Assembly: GCA_958450325.1 (NCBI GenBank)
Contig: OY288257.1
Location: 56,692,938-56,756,937, forward strand
Direction: 5' to 3'
DNA length: 64,000 bases
Origin: Agrostemma githago
Lineage: Eukaryota > Streptophyta > Magnoliopsida > Caryophyllales > Caryophyllaceae
Of this stretch, positions 10,297 to 22,281 are shown in pieces (position 1 is the stretch's first letter; each line of letters starts with the position of its first letter). A program made the translations under genes and the position numbers. The notes beneath the pieces were generated by a model, which had not been told where the DNA came from, did no database searches, and was given only the letters and a program-made list of their open reading frames with translations.

Positions 10297-10420
10297 CAAT
10301 TGATGGGAAGCAGTTCAAGTGATGGGAAGCAGTTCTTAGAGGTTGTAATTGATGGGAAGCAGTTCAAGTGATGGGAAGCAATTCAAGTGATGGGAAGCAG
10401 TTCTTAGAGGTTGTAATTGT
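10297..10420. repeat. Minisatellite of TGATGGGAAGCAGTTC units
   Basis: Five copies occur (about 10300, 10320, 10350, 10369 and 10388), arranged as a higher-order unit with TTAGAGGTTGTAAT. It lies just upstream of the RPA1-like start codon. Confidence 0.85.
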
Positions 10421-11144
10421 AAACTGATGTACGTGATAAGTGATGATACAGTACATTATGTAACTGTTTGTTTTAATCAAAAGGAAACTGCCATTGGTGT
10501 GCCAAGTAGGAGCCATGTAGGATATGATGTGGCATGATGACGTGGGTGAATGTGGAAGCAAGAAATGTTTTTGCTTTAAAAGATAAAGGATGCATTATCC
10601 CGATAAAATTATAGAACTAGCTATTTTCGTATCTAGAATCAAAGCTTCATATATATAATGCATATTAGTGTTAGACCCATGATAAATCACGGAGTTTTTT
10701 GTTTACCCTATTAACAATAGTGAAATATTGTAAGGTCGTTTATTATAACGTATTTGCGTTGTAGTGTTAGACATAACTAAGATGTTTATAACGTTTACGT
10801 ACGTACGTAAATATGAGTATATGACAAAAGGTTTGATGCTCTTTAGACTACACCATAAGAACGTGACAACATGATTTGTGTTACTTTATACTTAATGATA
10901 CAACTTGTATAAATCTTGTGCAATTATGCATGACATTAATAAAAAATTTATTTTATAACATGTTTCTTTTTAGATTTTATATTATGAATTCACTACTATT
11001 TTATTTTTAGATCCATCAAGCGTACACGAACTTAATTAAGATATATAAAAATATTTTTGAAATTGTGAAACTAATCAAAATAACTGAGTAATCTCATTAA
11101 ATGTCTCTTTCACTGAAAAAAATTATGGAATACTATTTTTTTTA
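10421..11144. other. AT-rich intergenic sequence
   Basis: No reading frame, RNA gene or repeat that I can support. Confidence 0.6.
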
Positions 11145-11252
11145 GGGTTATTTCATGTGATCGAATAATCCCAACTATATTATTGTCCTTAAATTAATCC
11201 ATACTTTACGTAATATTAAATTAATCTGATTAATGTCTTCATTAATCTCTAT

Positions 11253-11662
11253 GGCGCTCCGGAGAGCCCTCGTACTAGCTATAAAGAGCAAGGGTTCTCC
11301 AAATTACTCATCCAAACCGACTTCCAGGTGGTTCAAAATTTGTTAAACAAGGAATTGGAATACTCATCGGCCCATTCTCACATGCTCAAACTATGCAAAT
11401 GTCTAATTCAGAATGAGCAATGGAGGGTGGATATTCAACATGTGTATCGGGAAGTGCGGATTGGCATGTAAATGTCCGCGTGCTACAATAATAGCAATTA
11501 CAAATTTTTGAGGAAGATCGAATTCCGGCTGAACTCTTTGAGAAGGCGCAACACGACATCAGAGGGGCTAGTTGGCCGAGATTAGTTCCTATCTATGCTC
11601 TTTAATTTTTGTAACGTTTGGTTTCTTGGGTAAACCCCACTCTGTTTTCGACCAAAAAAAAA
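11253..11662 (+). mobile_element. 5'-truncated L1-type LINE, 3' tail
   Basis: It is flanked by the 10-bp direct repeat TAATCTCTAT (11243-11252 and 11663-11672) and ends in a 9-A tail. The body encodes the end of an RNase H domain: L-L-I-Q-T-D-F-Q-V-V-Q-N, S-S-A-H-S-H-M-L-K-L-C, Q-H-V-Y-R-E-V. Frameshifts and stops follow. It lies about 100 bp inside the MULE terminus. Confidence 0.85.
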
Positions 11663-11752
11663 TAATCTCTATTTGTTATGGGTGAACGACTACCTGGAAA
11701 ACTTGTTGACACTCCCTTATTCAACTTATTTCAAACATTTTGTACATCCCTA

Positions 11753-11820
11753 CTCTTCTTCTTCTTCTTCTTCTTCTTCTTCTTCTTCTTCTTCTTCTTC
11801 TTCTTCTTCACACTTCTTCA
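11753..11820. repeat. CTT microsatellite
   Basis: About 18 CTT units. On the plus strand it gives a meaningless poly-Leu frame. Confidence 0.95.
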
Positions 11821-12062
11821 TTTTTGACTATTGATCATCGTATCATCATCCATCACCATGATTATGGACCCACAACTATCCAAAGATACACCGACGTTAG
11901 TCACTCCGACAAGCCACAACGCCAGCCATGAGCTACAACAACAATCAGGCCCAATTAAATAAGGTACTCATCCCTCCAATGCTTGGCCTAGTGATGAGTT
12001 GACCTGTTGCGACCCCCAAGCGGGCCAAAATGGCAAGTTTGTGATTTTGAAGGGGTCGGGGT

Positions 12063-12804
12063 TGTTTGGGATAAATTACGCGTCCCCTGAATATGACGTG
12101 GCGTCCTACGAGTGGGAGGTCAAAGTCAAAAAGTCAAAGGATCGAAGGCAAAAGTCAAAGAACGATATTCGAAGGTCAAAAGTCAGGAACCGAGAAAGTC
12201 ATCAATCAATACAACCGAGAGTCACCAAGTCAACCGAGACTACATATAGCAATGGGCCAATCAGGAATATAAAGCAAAGTGAGGAAATGGACCGGATGAA
12301 TAAACAAGCCCAAACCAAGCGTGACCCAGCATGATCAACTCCAACCTCTGGAGGCAGAGGAGAAACAGTCAAGAAGGGAATCCCTAAATTTCGGGAAACC
12401 CTCCTGCAGACCAAGAGGGAGATCAGAAGGGAGTTGGGAGCAACGACTCCTAGAATGGCAGCATACATATACGGAAATACAGAAGACGGTGGTCATATCA
12501 ATACGAGCATACATCAACCTCAAGAGAGCACCAAAGTAATATGCTTATAGTCAATGAGAGTTCAAACATTCGTACTAGTATCCATTTATTTTCTCATTCA
12601 TAGTAGAATCTTGGCGGGATTCCGACTCCCCCCGCGGTTTTTCCCACATCGGGTTTTCGCGTCACCAAATCTTGTGTCTCCTTTATCTTCTTTCGTTGTT
12701 TTTCATTCATTAGATCCGATTCGATTCCATCAGTCCATAAGTAATAGTCCGATCACTTTAACCCGCAACCTAAATCATAAACCCGATAAATTTTTACCAA
12801 AACA
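12063..12804 (+). repeat. 5' LTR of the Tat element
   Basis: It starts TGTTTGGGATAAATTACGCG and ends CCAAAACA. It aligns without gaps to 22282-23023. It is followed by ATT and the primer-binding site. Confidence 0.93.
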
Positions 12805-12807
12805 ATT

Positions 12808-12825
12808 TGGCGCCCACCGTGGGGC
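12808..12825 (+). promoter_or_regulatory. Primer-binding site, tRNA-Lys type
   Basis: TGGCGCCCACCGTGGGGC is complementary to the 3' end (with CCA) of plant tRNA-Lys(CUU) as I know it. It starts three bases after the 5' LTR. Confidence 0.8.
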
Positions 12826-12879
12826 AAAGTGATCGTTTTCTATAGCCAAACCCTACAGTAAGACAACTTGCATATCATC

Positions 12880-14937
12880 ATGTCCGGATCCGGTCAAAGT
12901 CCTTCCAGTAGCCTGGAGGCCACGACTCAGCCCGCTGGAGGAGCACCGTCCCTAGGATCAACAGGTCCACTTCTCACGCCACTTACCCAGGCAATCTCTT
13001 CCAGCCTGGCAGCGGGACACATACTGGTAGCCCCGAAACCACCCCACGTGCCTACGATGTCGAGAGCGGCTAACCCTCTCTTCAAGACCAGCAAGGAAGG
13101 CGCTTCATCCAAAACATTGGTCCATGGGGGGTTACTTGGAGACTTTTCTGGAATCCCGACCTCACCAAACCCCCTGAAAGAGGTACTCCAAGGGATCAAT
13201 GCTCTGCGCCAGGAGGTGAAGAGCCTGCAGAAGGATAACCAGGACATCAGGGCTCAAATGTTGGCGACACCGAAGCCTCCAGCCGTACCAGTCCAACCGT
13301 CACCAGAAGTCCTGCTCCTGATATCTGAAGGAGAGTCTAGCGTCCACAGAGAACCTGTCACCAGCAGGCAGACCCCCAGGACACTCCCTCAAGAGTTGGT
13401 CACCAGGCTAGATCTAGGACTGGCGCCACCTAGCCAAGTCATTGAACCTCGGGGGCTAGGTTATCTGACCCATGGCTCCACACCCGACAGATCCTACATC
13501 ACAGGTAATCCCCTCTTTGGTAGTGAAAATCGAGAAACTAACTCGCTGTCTCTTGCAGGTACCCCTGTCCACCAGGAGTCAGGATAGCAACCGGCAAACC
13601 CACCAGGGATGAACACCTTATCCAGCAACCAGTCTTCTGGAGGAGCGTGCGCAGCACCTACCCACAGCCAGCAGACACCTGGATGGCAGCCAGGAGCCCC
13701 AATCAACATGGCGACTACTGACAACAATCCGTACCCTGGAGCAATCTGGCCGCCCAGAACCCCGCTCCAGCTGGCACCAGAATGGCAGTCCGAATCCGCA
13801 ACAATCGCCGTATCTTTTCCTCCACCTCCTCCTCCAAGCAGTCAACACCTTGGAGGACCCTAGACAGGGAGTACACCTTTCAATTTTTTTTCCTCCTGCT
13901 TCTAACCCTCTTGCAGGAGCAATCAGCACCGCAGATCAGCAGTACCAGAAATTGAAGGAATTGAGGGACCTGATCAACAAAATTCCTGGGATGCCATGCC
14001 CCTTGGAAAAAACAGCTAGAGACAGCTACGCAGATTCTCTCTTCACCGACGATCTAGCCTGCGTTGCTGTACCTAAGGGCTTTGTGCCACAAGCCATGGC
14101 GCTCTATGATGGCACTGTAGACCCCCTAGACCACATCAACCAGTACAAACAGAAGATGATGGTAGTGACCGCTACGGTGTCCCTGAAGGAGGCCTGCATG
14201 TGCAAGGGGTTTGGCTCCCCTCTATCAGGAGCAGCCCTTCATTGGTTCATTGGTTTGCCGAACCGAAGCATCACCTCCTTCGCTGATCTTGTTAATGCCT
14301 TCAACCGGCAGTTCGCCAGCAACAGAAAGCCGAAAAAGCATACCAGTGACCTGTATCGAGTAGTGCAGAAGTTCAAACAGTCCACACGCGACTTCCTCAA
14401 CAGGTTCAACAAGGAGAAAGTAACTATCCCTAGATGTGATGTAGCCACTGCCATAGAAGCCTTCCGCCAAGGGCTCCTCCAGGATCAGACCTCTATAAGG
14501 ATCTCACCAAGTATCCTTGCGTCACGTTTGAGGATGTGCAAACCAAGGCAATGGCAGCCATTAGGCTTGAAGAAGATTCAGGTCCCAGAAGGGCTGCGTA
14601 TGGTTCTGAGTACGTCTCCAGAAAGGCACCAGTGGAAAAGAGGGGCGAGAGATCAAAACCCTACGCCAGAAACGTGAACAAAGTCTATGAAGAAAGAGAT
14701 TGGAAGGAAAGCCCAGAGCTGCCACCGAAAGTAAGCGAATATGAATTCTCCACCAACCTTGCTGGCGTACTCAAAGCTCTGAAGGAGTTGGGGCGCAGAG
14801 TCACGTGGCCTAGGAGATAGGAGTGTATTAACGATCGGAGGGATGCCAGCAAGAGGTGCGAGTTCCATGATGACATTGGGCATAACACTGATGAATGTGT
14901 GTTGCTCAGGAAGGAGGTGAAGTTCCAGTACGACTAG
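12880..14937 (+). pseudogene. gag of the Tat element, broken
   Basis: From M-S-G-S-G-Q at 12880 a Pro/Ser-rich N-terminal region with a short Gln/Asn/Lys-rich helix (about residues 105-125) stops at 13585-13587. The core resumes in a new frame: A-L-Y-D-G-T-V-D-P-L-D-H-I, S-G-A-A-L-H-W-F-I-G-L-P, and F-N-R-Q-F-A-S (Retrotrans_gag type). Near 14857 C-E-F-H-D-D-I-G-H-N-T-D-E-C is the zinc-knuckle form seen in Tat elements. At least three frames and several stops are needed. Gag would form the virus-like particle in the cytoplasm. Confidence 0.85.
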
Positions 14938-14955
14938 GGGAACCCGGATCACCTC

Positions 14956-15645
14956 GTGCCTAGAAACTTCAGCAGAATAAACGCAGCGGATCAAGTGTTG
15001 CCCTCTCCACCTCCAATATGCACCAGAATTGTCAACGTGATTACAGGAGGATCAGAATTATGTGGGCTGACTTACTCAGCATCCAAAAGACATGCTTTCC
15101 AGGCCAGAGGGGACAAACAAGAGCATTCCTGCAGAATCAGTTGCAAAGATCTCCCAGCCGTCACTTTCGATGAAACTGATGCAGAATCCTCTCCAGAATC
15201 CCACCACGACGCCCTGATCATCACACTCTCCATAGGAAATTGCACCGTAAGGAAAATATTGGGGGATATTGGGAGCTCAGTTAACCTTATCATGCTGGAA
15301 ACCCTCCAGAACATGGGGTTTAGTGAAGAGGATTTAAGCAAGAAGACAGTCCCCTTAATAGGCTTCAGTGGAGAAACCAAGTACTCCCTGGGAGAGATCA
15401 CCATTCCCACCAACGCAGGAAGAGTGAAAAAACAAGTACGATATCTGGTCATTGATGGACCCTCCACTTACAACGTAATCCTGGGGAGACCTTGGATCCA
15501 TGAAATGAAGGCGATTACCACCAACTTCCACCAGTGCCTAAAGTTCCCTACACCCTGGGGAGTGCAGAAGATCAGTGGAGACCAGAGAGAGGCCAAGGAT
15601 TGCTACAGGGTAGCACTTAAGAAGACGGCGAGTCCCCCAGCATAG
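14956..15645 (+). pseudogene. Aspartic protease region of the Tat element
   Basis: It contains V-R-K-I-L-G-D-I-G-S-S-V-N-L-I, corresponding to the D-T/G-G-S active-site loop. The preceding residue is Gly instead of the usual Val, and Ile replaces Thr/Gly after the Asp. Downstream Y-N-V-I-L-G-R-P-W-I is the conserved flap-distal motif. The frame is open to TAG at 15643-15645. It would cleave the Gag-Pol precursor. Confidence 0.8.
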
Positions 15646-15717
15646 CAATTACAGAGCCTCTACCTACCTCTACAGGAATACGTCGAACCACCCCAGGCGG
15701 AGATAGATGAAGTTAAC

Positions 15718-17071
15718 TTGGACAAGCTACATCCGGAACAAAAAGTGCTAATTGGGTCAGAATGTACAGGTAATATCCGCCAAAACCTCATTGCATTATT
15801 AAAAACTAACATGGATTGTTTTGCTTGGTCGCATGATGATATGGTAGGTATAGACCCGAGCATCATAACCCACAGGCTAAGCGTGGATCCCAGCTATAAA
15901 CCAGTCCAGCAGAAAAGAAGGAAGTTCGCCCCAGAGAGAAATCAGGTCATAAATCAGGAGGTGGACAACCTGCTGGCTGCTGGAAAAATCAGGGAGGTGA
16001 AATATCCGGAGTGGCTGTCCAATGTGGTGGTGGTCACAAAGAAGAATGTCAAGTGGAGGGTATGCGTCGATTTTACCGACCTGAACAAGGCATGTCCGAA
16101 AGATCCATTCCCTCTGCCACACATAGACGCCATGGTAGATGCCACAGCAGGTCACGAGATGCTAACTTTCCTTGATGCATGGAGTGGGTACAACCAGATC
16201 AAGATGCATCCAGCAGATCAGGAGAAAACAACATTCAGGTCTAAGAGAGGTATCTATTGTTACAATGTAATGCCTTTTGGTTTGAAGAATGCAGGGTCCA
16301 CCTACCAGAGACTAGTCAACATGATGTTCAAGAGACAAATTGGCGACACGATGGAGGTATACATTGACGACATGGTCGTCAAGTCAAATCAAGCTTCACA
16401 ACACAACAACACATGATGCACTTAGAAGACGGTTTCAACACTTTAAGGGAATACAAGATGAAGCTGGACCCTTCTAAATGCACGTTTAGAGTATCCTGTG
16501 GGAAGTTTCTGGGGTACATGGTCACCCAGAGAGGAATCGAAGCCAGCACAGAGCAGATCAAAGCCATCCTCTAGCTGGAATCCCCGGAGAAACCAAAAGA
16601 CGTGCAACGGTTGACTGGGAGAATTGCTGCTTTAGACAGATTTATATCCAGGTCCTCAGATAGATGCCGGCTGTTCTATGATATCTTGAAGAAGGCTCAA
16701 AGGTTTGATTGGACGAAGGAGCACAAGAAGGCGTTTAACGAGCTGAAGCACTACCTAAGTACTCCACCACTCCTTCAAAGCCAAAACCTGGAGAACCTCT
16801 CTTCCTTTATTTGTCAGTAACCGAAGTGGCAGTCAGCGTAGTGTTGGTACGAGAGCGTGAAGGAGCGCAACACCCAGTCTACTACGTCGGTAAGCCTCTG
16901 CTTCCTACAGAGACCAGGTACACGTCTCTTGAAAAACTCATACTTGCACTTGTTACAGCATCCTATAAACTGCGACCTTATTTCGAGTCACATTCTATTT
17001 CTATAATAACGAATTACCCACTAAAAACTGTTATGAGAAAACCAGAGTTGGCAGGAAGAATGGCCAAGTAG
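15718..17071 (+). pseudogene. Reverse transcriptase and RNase H of the Tat element
   Basis: RT motifs in order are V-C-V-D-F-T-D-L-N-K-A-C-P-K-D, L-D-A-W-S-G-Y-N-Q-I, M-P-F-G-L-K-N-A-G and the catalytic Y-I-D-D-M. A frameshift near 16395-16412 separates these from M-K-L-D-P-S-K-C-T-F and F-L-G-Y-M-V-T-Q-R-G-I. A TAG at 16573-16575 and another frame change near 16818 precede the RNase H tail (Y-Y-V-G-K-P-L, E-T-R-Y, Y-P-L-K-T-V), which ends at 17071. It copies element RNA into DNA. Confidence 0.9.
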
Positions 17072-17074
17072 TCC

Positions 17075-17625
17075 ATGCATCTGAGTGGGTTCGACCTGAA
17101 GTTTGTCCCCAGAACAGCAATAAAGTCCCAGGCGTTAGCAGACTTCATATCCAACTTCAGCCAAGCACTGCAGTCCCAGGCAGAGAAAGACATTCTCATC
17201 CTGGAGGAAGACAAGGGCAAACAATTGTGGAAGCTGAATGTAGACGATGCCTCCAACATGAGAGGATCTGGAGCAGGACTAGTTCTCAAGTCGCCACGAG
17301 GGGATCTCATAGTCCAGGCAGTACGGTGCGAGTTCCGGACAACAAACAATGAGGCGGAGTATGAAGCTCTGATCTTGGGTCTCCAGCTGGCCCTAGTTCT
17401 CAAAATCAAATGTCTGGAAGTATACAGCGTTTCCCAGCTGATATTTAATCACGTGAATGGTTCGTATGCAGTGAAGGACTCCAAGATGCTGGCCTACCTT
17501 GAAGTGGCGAAGGACCTATCCCTCATATTCACAGCCTTCTCAATTAGCCAAATCCCGAGGGACTAGAATGCAGAAGTAGACACCCTAGCCACCCTGGGGG
17601 CAACATTTAAGCCTGGAGTAGTCTC
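17075..17625 (+). pseudogene. Second, archaeal-type RNase H (aRH) of the Tat element
   Basis: It reads L-N-V-D-D-A-S-N-M-R-G-S-G-A-G-L-V-L, T-N-N-E-A-E-Y-E-A-L and V-Y-S-V-S-Q-L-I. Family members have V-D-G and a D-S-Q-L motif, so the third catalytic Asp appears to be Val here. A TAG follows R-D at 17564-17566, before N-A-E-V-D-T-L-A. A duplicated RNase H between RNase H and integrase is characteristic of Tat elements. Confidence 0.85.
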
Positions 17626-17647
17626 CACCATACCCATTGTCCACGTC

Positions 17648-19020
17648 ATGGAACCAGCAGTTTGGAAGGGTACACAGGAACACAAGATGCCTAGGGAGGG
17701 GGAAAATTCAGCAGACCAGGGGTTGCAGTGGCTGCAGGAAGCAGGAATCTGCAGCACCTCAACAGGACAGGGGGAGATCTCAGATTGGAGAAAACCCTAC
17801 CAGGAATGGCTTCAAGATGACATTCTGCCAACAGATAAGAGGGAAGCCAGGAGCTTTAAAATGAAGACATCTAAGTACACCCTCATTGATGGTATTATGT
17901 TCAAGAGATCGACTGCTGGACCATACTTGAGGTGCCTGAGTCAGGAGGAGGCAGAAGTTGTTATGCATGACCTCCACAGTGGTGAATGTGGAAATCATGC
18001 AGGGGGCAGGAGTTTATCCAACAAAGCACTCCGCCAGGGTTATTACTGGCCGAAAATGCGTAAGGACGCCATGGAATACGTTAAGAAGTGTGATGCCTGC
18101 GAGAGACATGCACCAGTCAACCACCAGCCAGCAGAACCATCGCACCCAGTAATTTCTCCCTGGCCCTTTATGAAGTGGGGAATGGATATTGTTGGCAAGT
18201 TACCAAGAGCCCCAGGAAACAAAGTCTTTATGTTGTCCATGACAGACTACTTCTCCAAATGGATAGAGGCAGAAGCATTCCCACAGGTGACTGAGAAGCA
18301 AGTTATATCCTTCATTAAACGTAACATTATTTGCAGGTTTGACACCCCCTCAGAGATCATTTGGGACAACGGATCCCAGTTTATTGGCAATAAAATGGAA
18401 GCCTACTGCGCCAGGTGGAATATCACACTAAGCAAATCTACCCCAGAAATCCTCAATCTAATGGACAGGCAGTGTCTAGTAACAAAATTGTGATAGATAA
18501 CCTGAAGAGGAGACTATAGGAAGCAGAGGGCAGATGGGCAGAAGAACTCCCCTTGGTGTTGTGGTCCGACAAAACCACACCCAAAGTAGCTACAGGACAA
18601 ACGCCTTTTAGCTTGGTCTTCGGTGCTGAGGCGGACATTTCTTCAGAAGTAAGAGTGCCTACCCACTAATACGGTTGCATAACAGAGGAAAGGAACCAGG
18701 TGGAAATGGCTAATAGCTTGGATACCATAGATGAGCTCAGAACCGATGCCTAGATCAGGATGGCCTCCTACAGGCAGACAGTCGCCAAGAGCCACAACAA
18801 GAATGTCAAAATCAGGGTTCTGCAGGAAGGAGACCTAGTTCTCAGGAAAGTCTTTCAGAACACCAGAAATCAGCAGGCAGGGAAATTCGCTTACAATTGG
18901 GAAGGACCATACCAGGTGGAGAAAGTAGTTGGGAATGGAGCTTACCGACTTAAGACCATGGAAGGGGAAATCATCCAGAAACCCTAGAATATAGTACACT
19001 TGAAGAAGTATTTCTTCTAA
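17648..19020 (+). pseudogene. Integrase of the Tat element
   Basis: The H2C2 zinc domain has H-D-L-H-S-G-E-C-G-N-H and C-D-A-C-E-R-H. Catalytic D is in W-G-M-D-I-V-G and the second D in I-W-D-N-G-S-Q-F. A frameshift near 18440-18460 leads to S-N-G-Q-A-V-S-S-N-K, where the expected Glu is Val. Several stops follow in the C-terminal part (L-V-F-G-A-E-A, L-R-K-V-F, W-E-G-P-Y-Q-V). It would insert the cDNA into chromosomes; this copy is inactive. Confidence 0.88.
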
Positions 19021-19189
19021 ATAAGCCAAAGCCACCAGAAATACGGGCCAGCGTCGCCAAAAATACAAGCCAATGTCGCCAGAAACAGGGCATCTAGTCT
19101 GCCAGATACACCTCCACCAGAACCCAGGTTCAATCTTATCTTTTGTTGTTTTAACTCTACTTTGTCCTTCATTCTATTTTTCTGGTTGC

Positions 19190-19465
19190 GAAAATATAGA
19201 ACATCAAGATTTAATTTGATTTTCACATGTCTTCAAAATTTGAATTTTTGTTCATATGTTTTCAATATTTAATTTTATTTTCACATGTCTTCAAAATTTG
19301 AATTTCTTCTCATATGCTTTCAAGATCTAACTTTATTTTCACACATTTTCCAAATATAATTCCCTTTTCATATGTTTGCAAAATTCGATTTCCTTTTTAT
19401 ATGCCTCCAAAATGGGATTTTCCTCCACATATTTTCAGAAATCTAATTTCCTCCTACGTAATATC
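19190..19465 (+). repeat. Degenerate tandem repeats in the Tat 3' untranslated region
   Basis: About ten degenerate units of 20-28 bp follow the pattern TCATATG-TTTCAAAATTTGAATTT, alternating with CACATGTCTTC. They lie between integrase and the antisense ORF. Tandem repeats in this location are known from Retand-type elements. Confidence 0.7.
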
Positions 19466-19899
19466 TTCAAACATGGCATCTTTACCATCTTTCGTCAGCT
19501 TTTTCAACTAAAATTACTAACTAATCTGGTGGAGTGTATAATTTCTACAGAACGCGTGCGTCTTGTGATTAAGTGCCTACAACCAGGACATTACAGTCTC
19601 CTGCGCCACTTAGCACCCACGCAAAGCGTGGCACCTCCGACTGAGTGGGCGAACTAAACCCCAGGCCACCATCACATCAAGGGTCGACCATACAAACATA
19701 AGGCATGCATACAACAGAAGGTAGTGAAACAAAGCTACAACAATCAAATGGAAACAAACCGTTAAACATGGAATACTGCAAAACATTCAAATAAACACAA
19801 TTAACAGTTAAGCAACATATTCAAACACTTCGCCCCCCTTGGGCAAAGAAAAGCATAATCCAGAACAAAGGTTTAAAATTAACAAAGTATTTTTTGTGC

Positions 19900-21909
19900 C
19901 TCACAGGGCAGAAAATTCAAAGGATAACCAGAAAAGGCCTAACAGCCTAGACGTTGTCTCCCTCTGGAGGCAGGGTGGCAAGAGGTTCCACAACAGCAGG
20001 GGTATCAGCATCTGCGCCCACTTGGTTGAGCACCCCGTGGCCAGTAGGGGGAGAAGAGACTGATTCCTCCACCATCTCATCCTCATCCCCAGAAAGAACA
20101 TCTAAGTTGAAGCCTCCAGGGAACTATCCCTTCATCCGACCCTCTAGAGCAGGCAGATCCCAGCTCTCATGCTTCCCCTCGGAGTAGGCCTTGATCATCT
20201 AGATCTCTGTGCACAGGGCCGACCAGCTCAAAGCATCGTTCAGGGTCTCCTTCAACTCTGCAACCTTCTCCTGCAGACTGGAGTTGACATCCTGACCTGT
20301 GACAGCTCGGCCTTCACCCCCTCCACAACCACGCTGCGCTCCTTCTCCTCAGCCAGCAGCCCCTTAACCTGGCCCAACTCCTCCGCCAGCTTTGAGATGT
20401 CCTCCTTAGCCTGATCAACCTCACCCTGCAGCTTGACCTTATCACCCTGAAGCTGGCATCCCAGCTCTCTGATATGAGACACACCGCCCCGCAGAAATAG
20501 GGCCATTTGAAGGGTCTGACCAGCACCACAATAATTAGTAACATGCTTGGGATTAGAAAACCCACAGGTCAAGAAAGTAAAGTTACCTCGAAGGCGTGCG
20601 TAGCGATATGAGCTGCTACCTGGACAGGGGGATCCCTCGCCAGCACAGCTTCAGAACCAGGGAAAAGGACTTAGTCCAGAGGAGTCAGGTCTGTCAAAGA
20701 CCTGATAGTCCCAAAATCCCCAGGGAACCTGAGCACTACTTCAGGCAGGGTGCTCCCTGCAGACTGGGGGCAGAATCCAAGGGAGACTCACGCAGATCCA
20801 CCACAGGGGACTTCCCTGCTGGATCAACCCTTGAAGGAGGAGATGGGTTGCGTTTTCTTTTGGAGCCAGTGGATGGGGAAGGAGAACAACCAGACCCCCT
20901 ATGGGAGGACGAACGAGCGGCCACGCTCTTTCTCCTAGATGCTCTGACTTGATCCAGAGTCAAAGAAGATCTTGGATTCCCTAAAGAGAATCAAAAAACC
21001 AAGTAAATCCTACATCAGAAGAAAAACCAATATACCCCAACCAATATAACAAAAACACTCCTCACCTGAAGACATATCTGTTGTAGATCTCTCTTCCTGT
21101 ACAAGAAGAGGGTAAGAACCGTTCTCTGAGAAAGACAACAAGCAGCTGAAGGATCATTGTTCAACACTTAAGCTGGAAAGCCGTGTCGCAAGATCAGGGT
21201 TTGTTGCTGGGCCAGAAGGTTGCTTCAAAACTACAATACAAAATCAGTGAGAATAGTAAATGCGCAAGAAAACGTAAAGCCGGAGAACATGACAAGTACC
21301 TCTAGTAGGACCCCACTCAAGGAAGAGATAATCATGGGTAAATGGAGGAATAGAGGCGGCTTTCACAAAAATGAAATCTATAAAATAATCAACATTTAGA
21401 GGGTTGGCCGGGAAAAATATGCTGGGGTTACTTTTATCCTTCACCCGCATTGTCACCAGAGCGTATCCCAAGGATCTCACTTGGAACAAGGAACCTATAT
21501 CACTTAGAGAAAAACCCCTCTGGTGGCGCAGGTTCAAGGCACAGAAAGATAGCAAGACCCGCCATACGTGTGGTGCCAGTTGACAAGGGGCAAGCTTATT
21601 AAGGATCAAGAACTCTTGAACCAGTGTGGGGAAAGGAAACCTCAAGCCTAGGCAGAATGGATACAAGTACATGCAGACCCACCCGGGTCGATAGAAATCC
21701 GCCTTCTGGCCTGGGAGAGGAACATGAAGCACTACTTCCTCACCAAAGCCAAAGATCTCCCTGATGACAGAAAGATCCTCATTGGCGAAACGAGAATCGC
21801 AACAGTGTAAGGGATCAAGAGTGGAAGTAGAAGAAAAAGGCGCCGGAGACGGCGGCAGAGAGGACGATAAGGGGGTCAAAGACTTGGCACGATTCGATTT
21901 AGGGGCCAT
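19900..21909 (-). pseudogene. Antisense ORF (gypsy-type Transposase_28-like protein) of the Tat element
   Basis: On the minus strand exon 1 starts M-A-P-K-S-N-R-A-K-S (ATG 21909) and runs to a GTACTT donor after 21300. It contains F-P-F-P-T-L-V-Q-E-F-L and L-N-K-L-A-P-C-Q-L-A-P, a pattern of the plant putative gypsy-type transposon family. Further exons (about 21228-21066 and 20982-20736, the latter opening N-P-R-S-S-L-T-L-D-Q-V) are low-complexity and basic. Around 20300-20540 lies a Glu/Lys/Leu-rich coiled coil (L-Q-G-E-V-D-Q-A-K-E). One stop lies in exon 2. The function of such antisense genes is not established. Confidence 0.75.
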
Positions 21910-22265
21910 GAGGAAGATGGAAACTACAAAAGAAAGGAAAATCACCTGAAAATTTGAAATATGGGAGAAGGAGAACCCAACACCACAGCGGCAACAAACG
22001 ATGGAAACTGAAGAAATTTGGGGGTTTTGTTTTTGAATTTTGTAGAAGGATCGAGAGTTGTGAGGAAGATAGAGAGGGGGGAGTAATTGAAGTAGGGGGG
22101 ATACAGAAATGGGGAAGAGTGAGCAATTATGACGGGGAAGGAATGAACTTTAATTGAGAAGGTAGAAGTATCAGATCAAAAAGCAAACACTACAAAAATC
22201 GATCGTCACCAGAGTTACCCACAACAGAAAGAAGCAGAAATTCCCGCCTAGTATGAGCTTAGTCG

Positions 22266-22281
22266 GAAATTTGGAGGCATT
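22266..22281 (+). promoter_or_regulatory. Polypurine-tract-like sequence before the 3' LTR
   Basis: GGAAATTTGGAGGCATT directly precedes the 3' LTR. It is an imperfect purine tract resembling the TTTGGGGGCA form often found in plant Tat elements. Confidence 0.5.

Noticed and set aside
11740..11931. Poly-Leu reading frame
   Set aside because: A translation of the CTT microsatellite.
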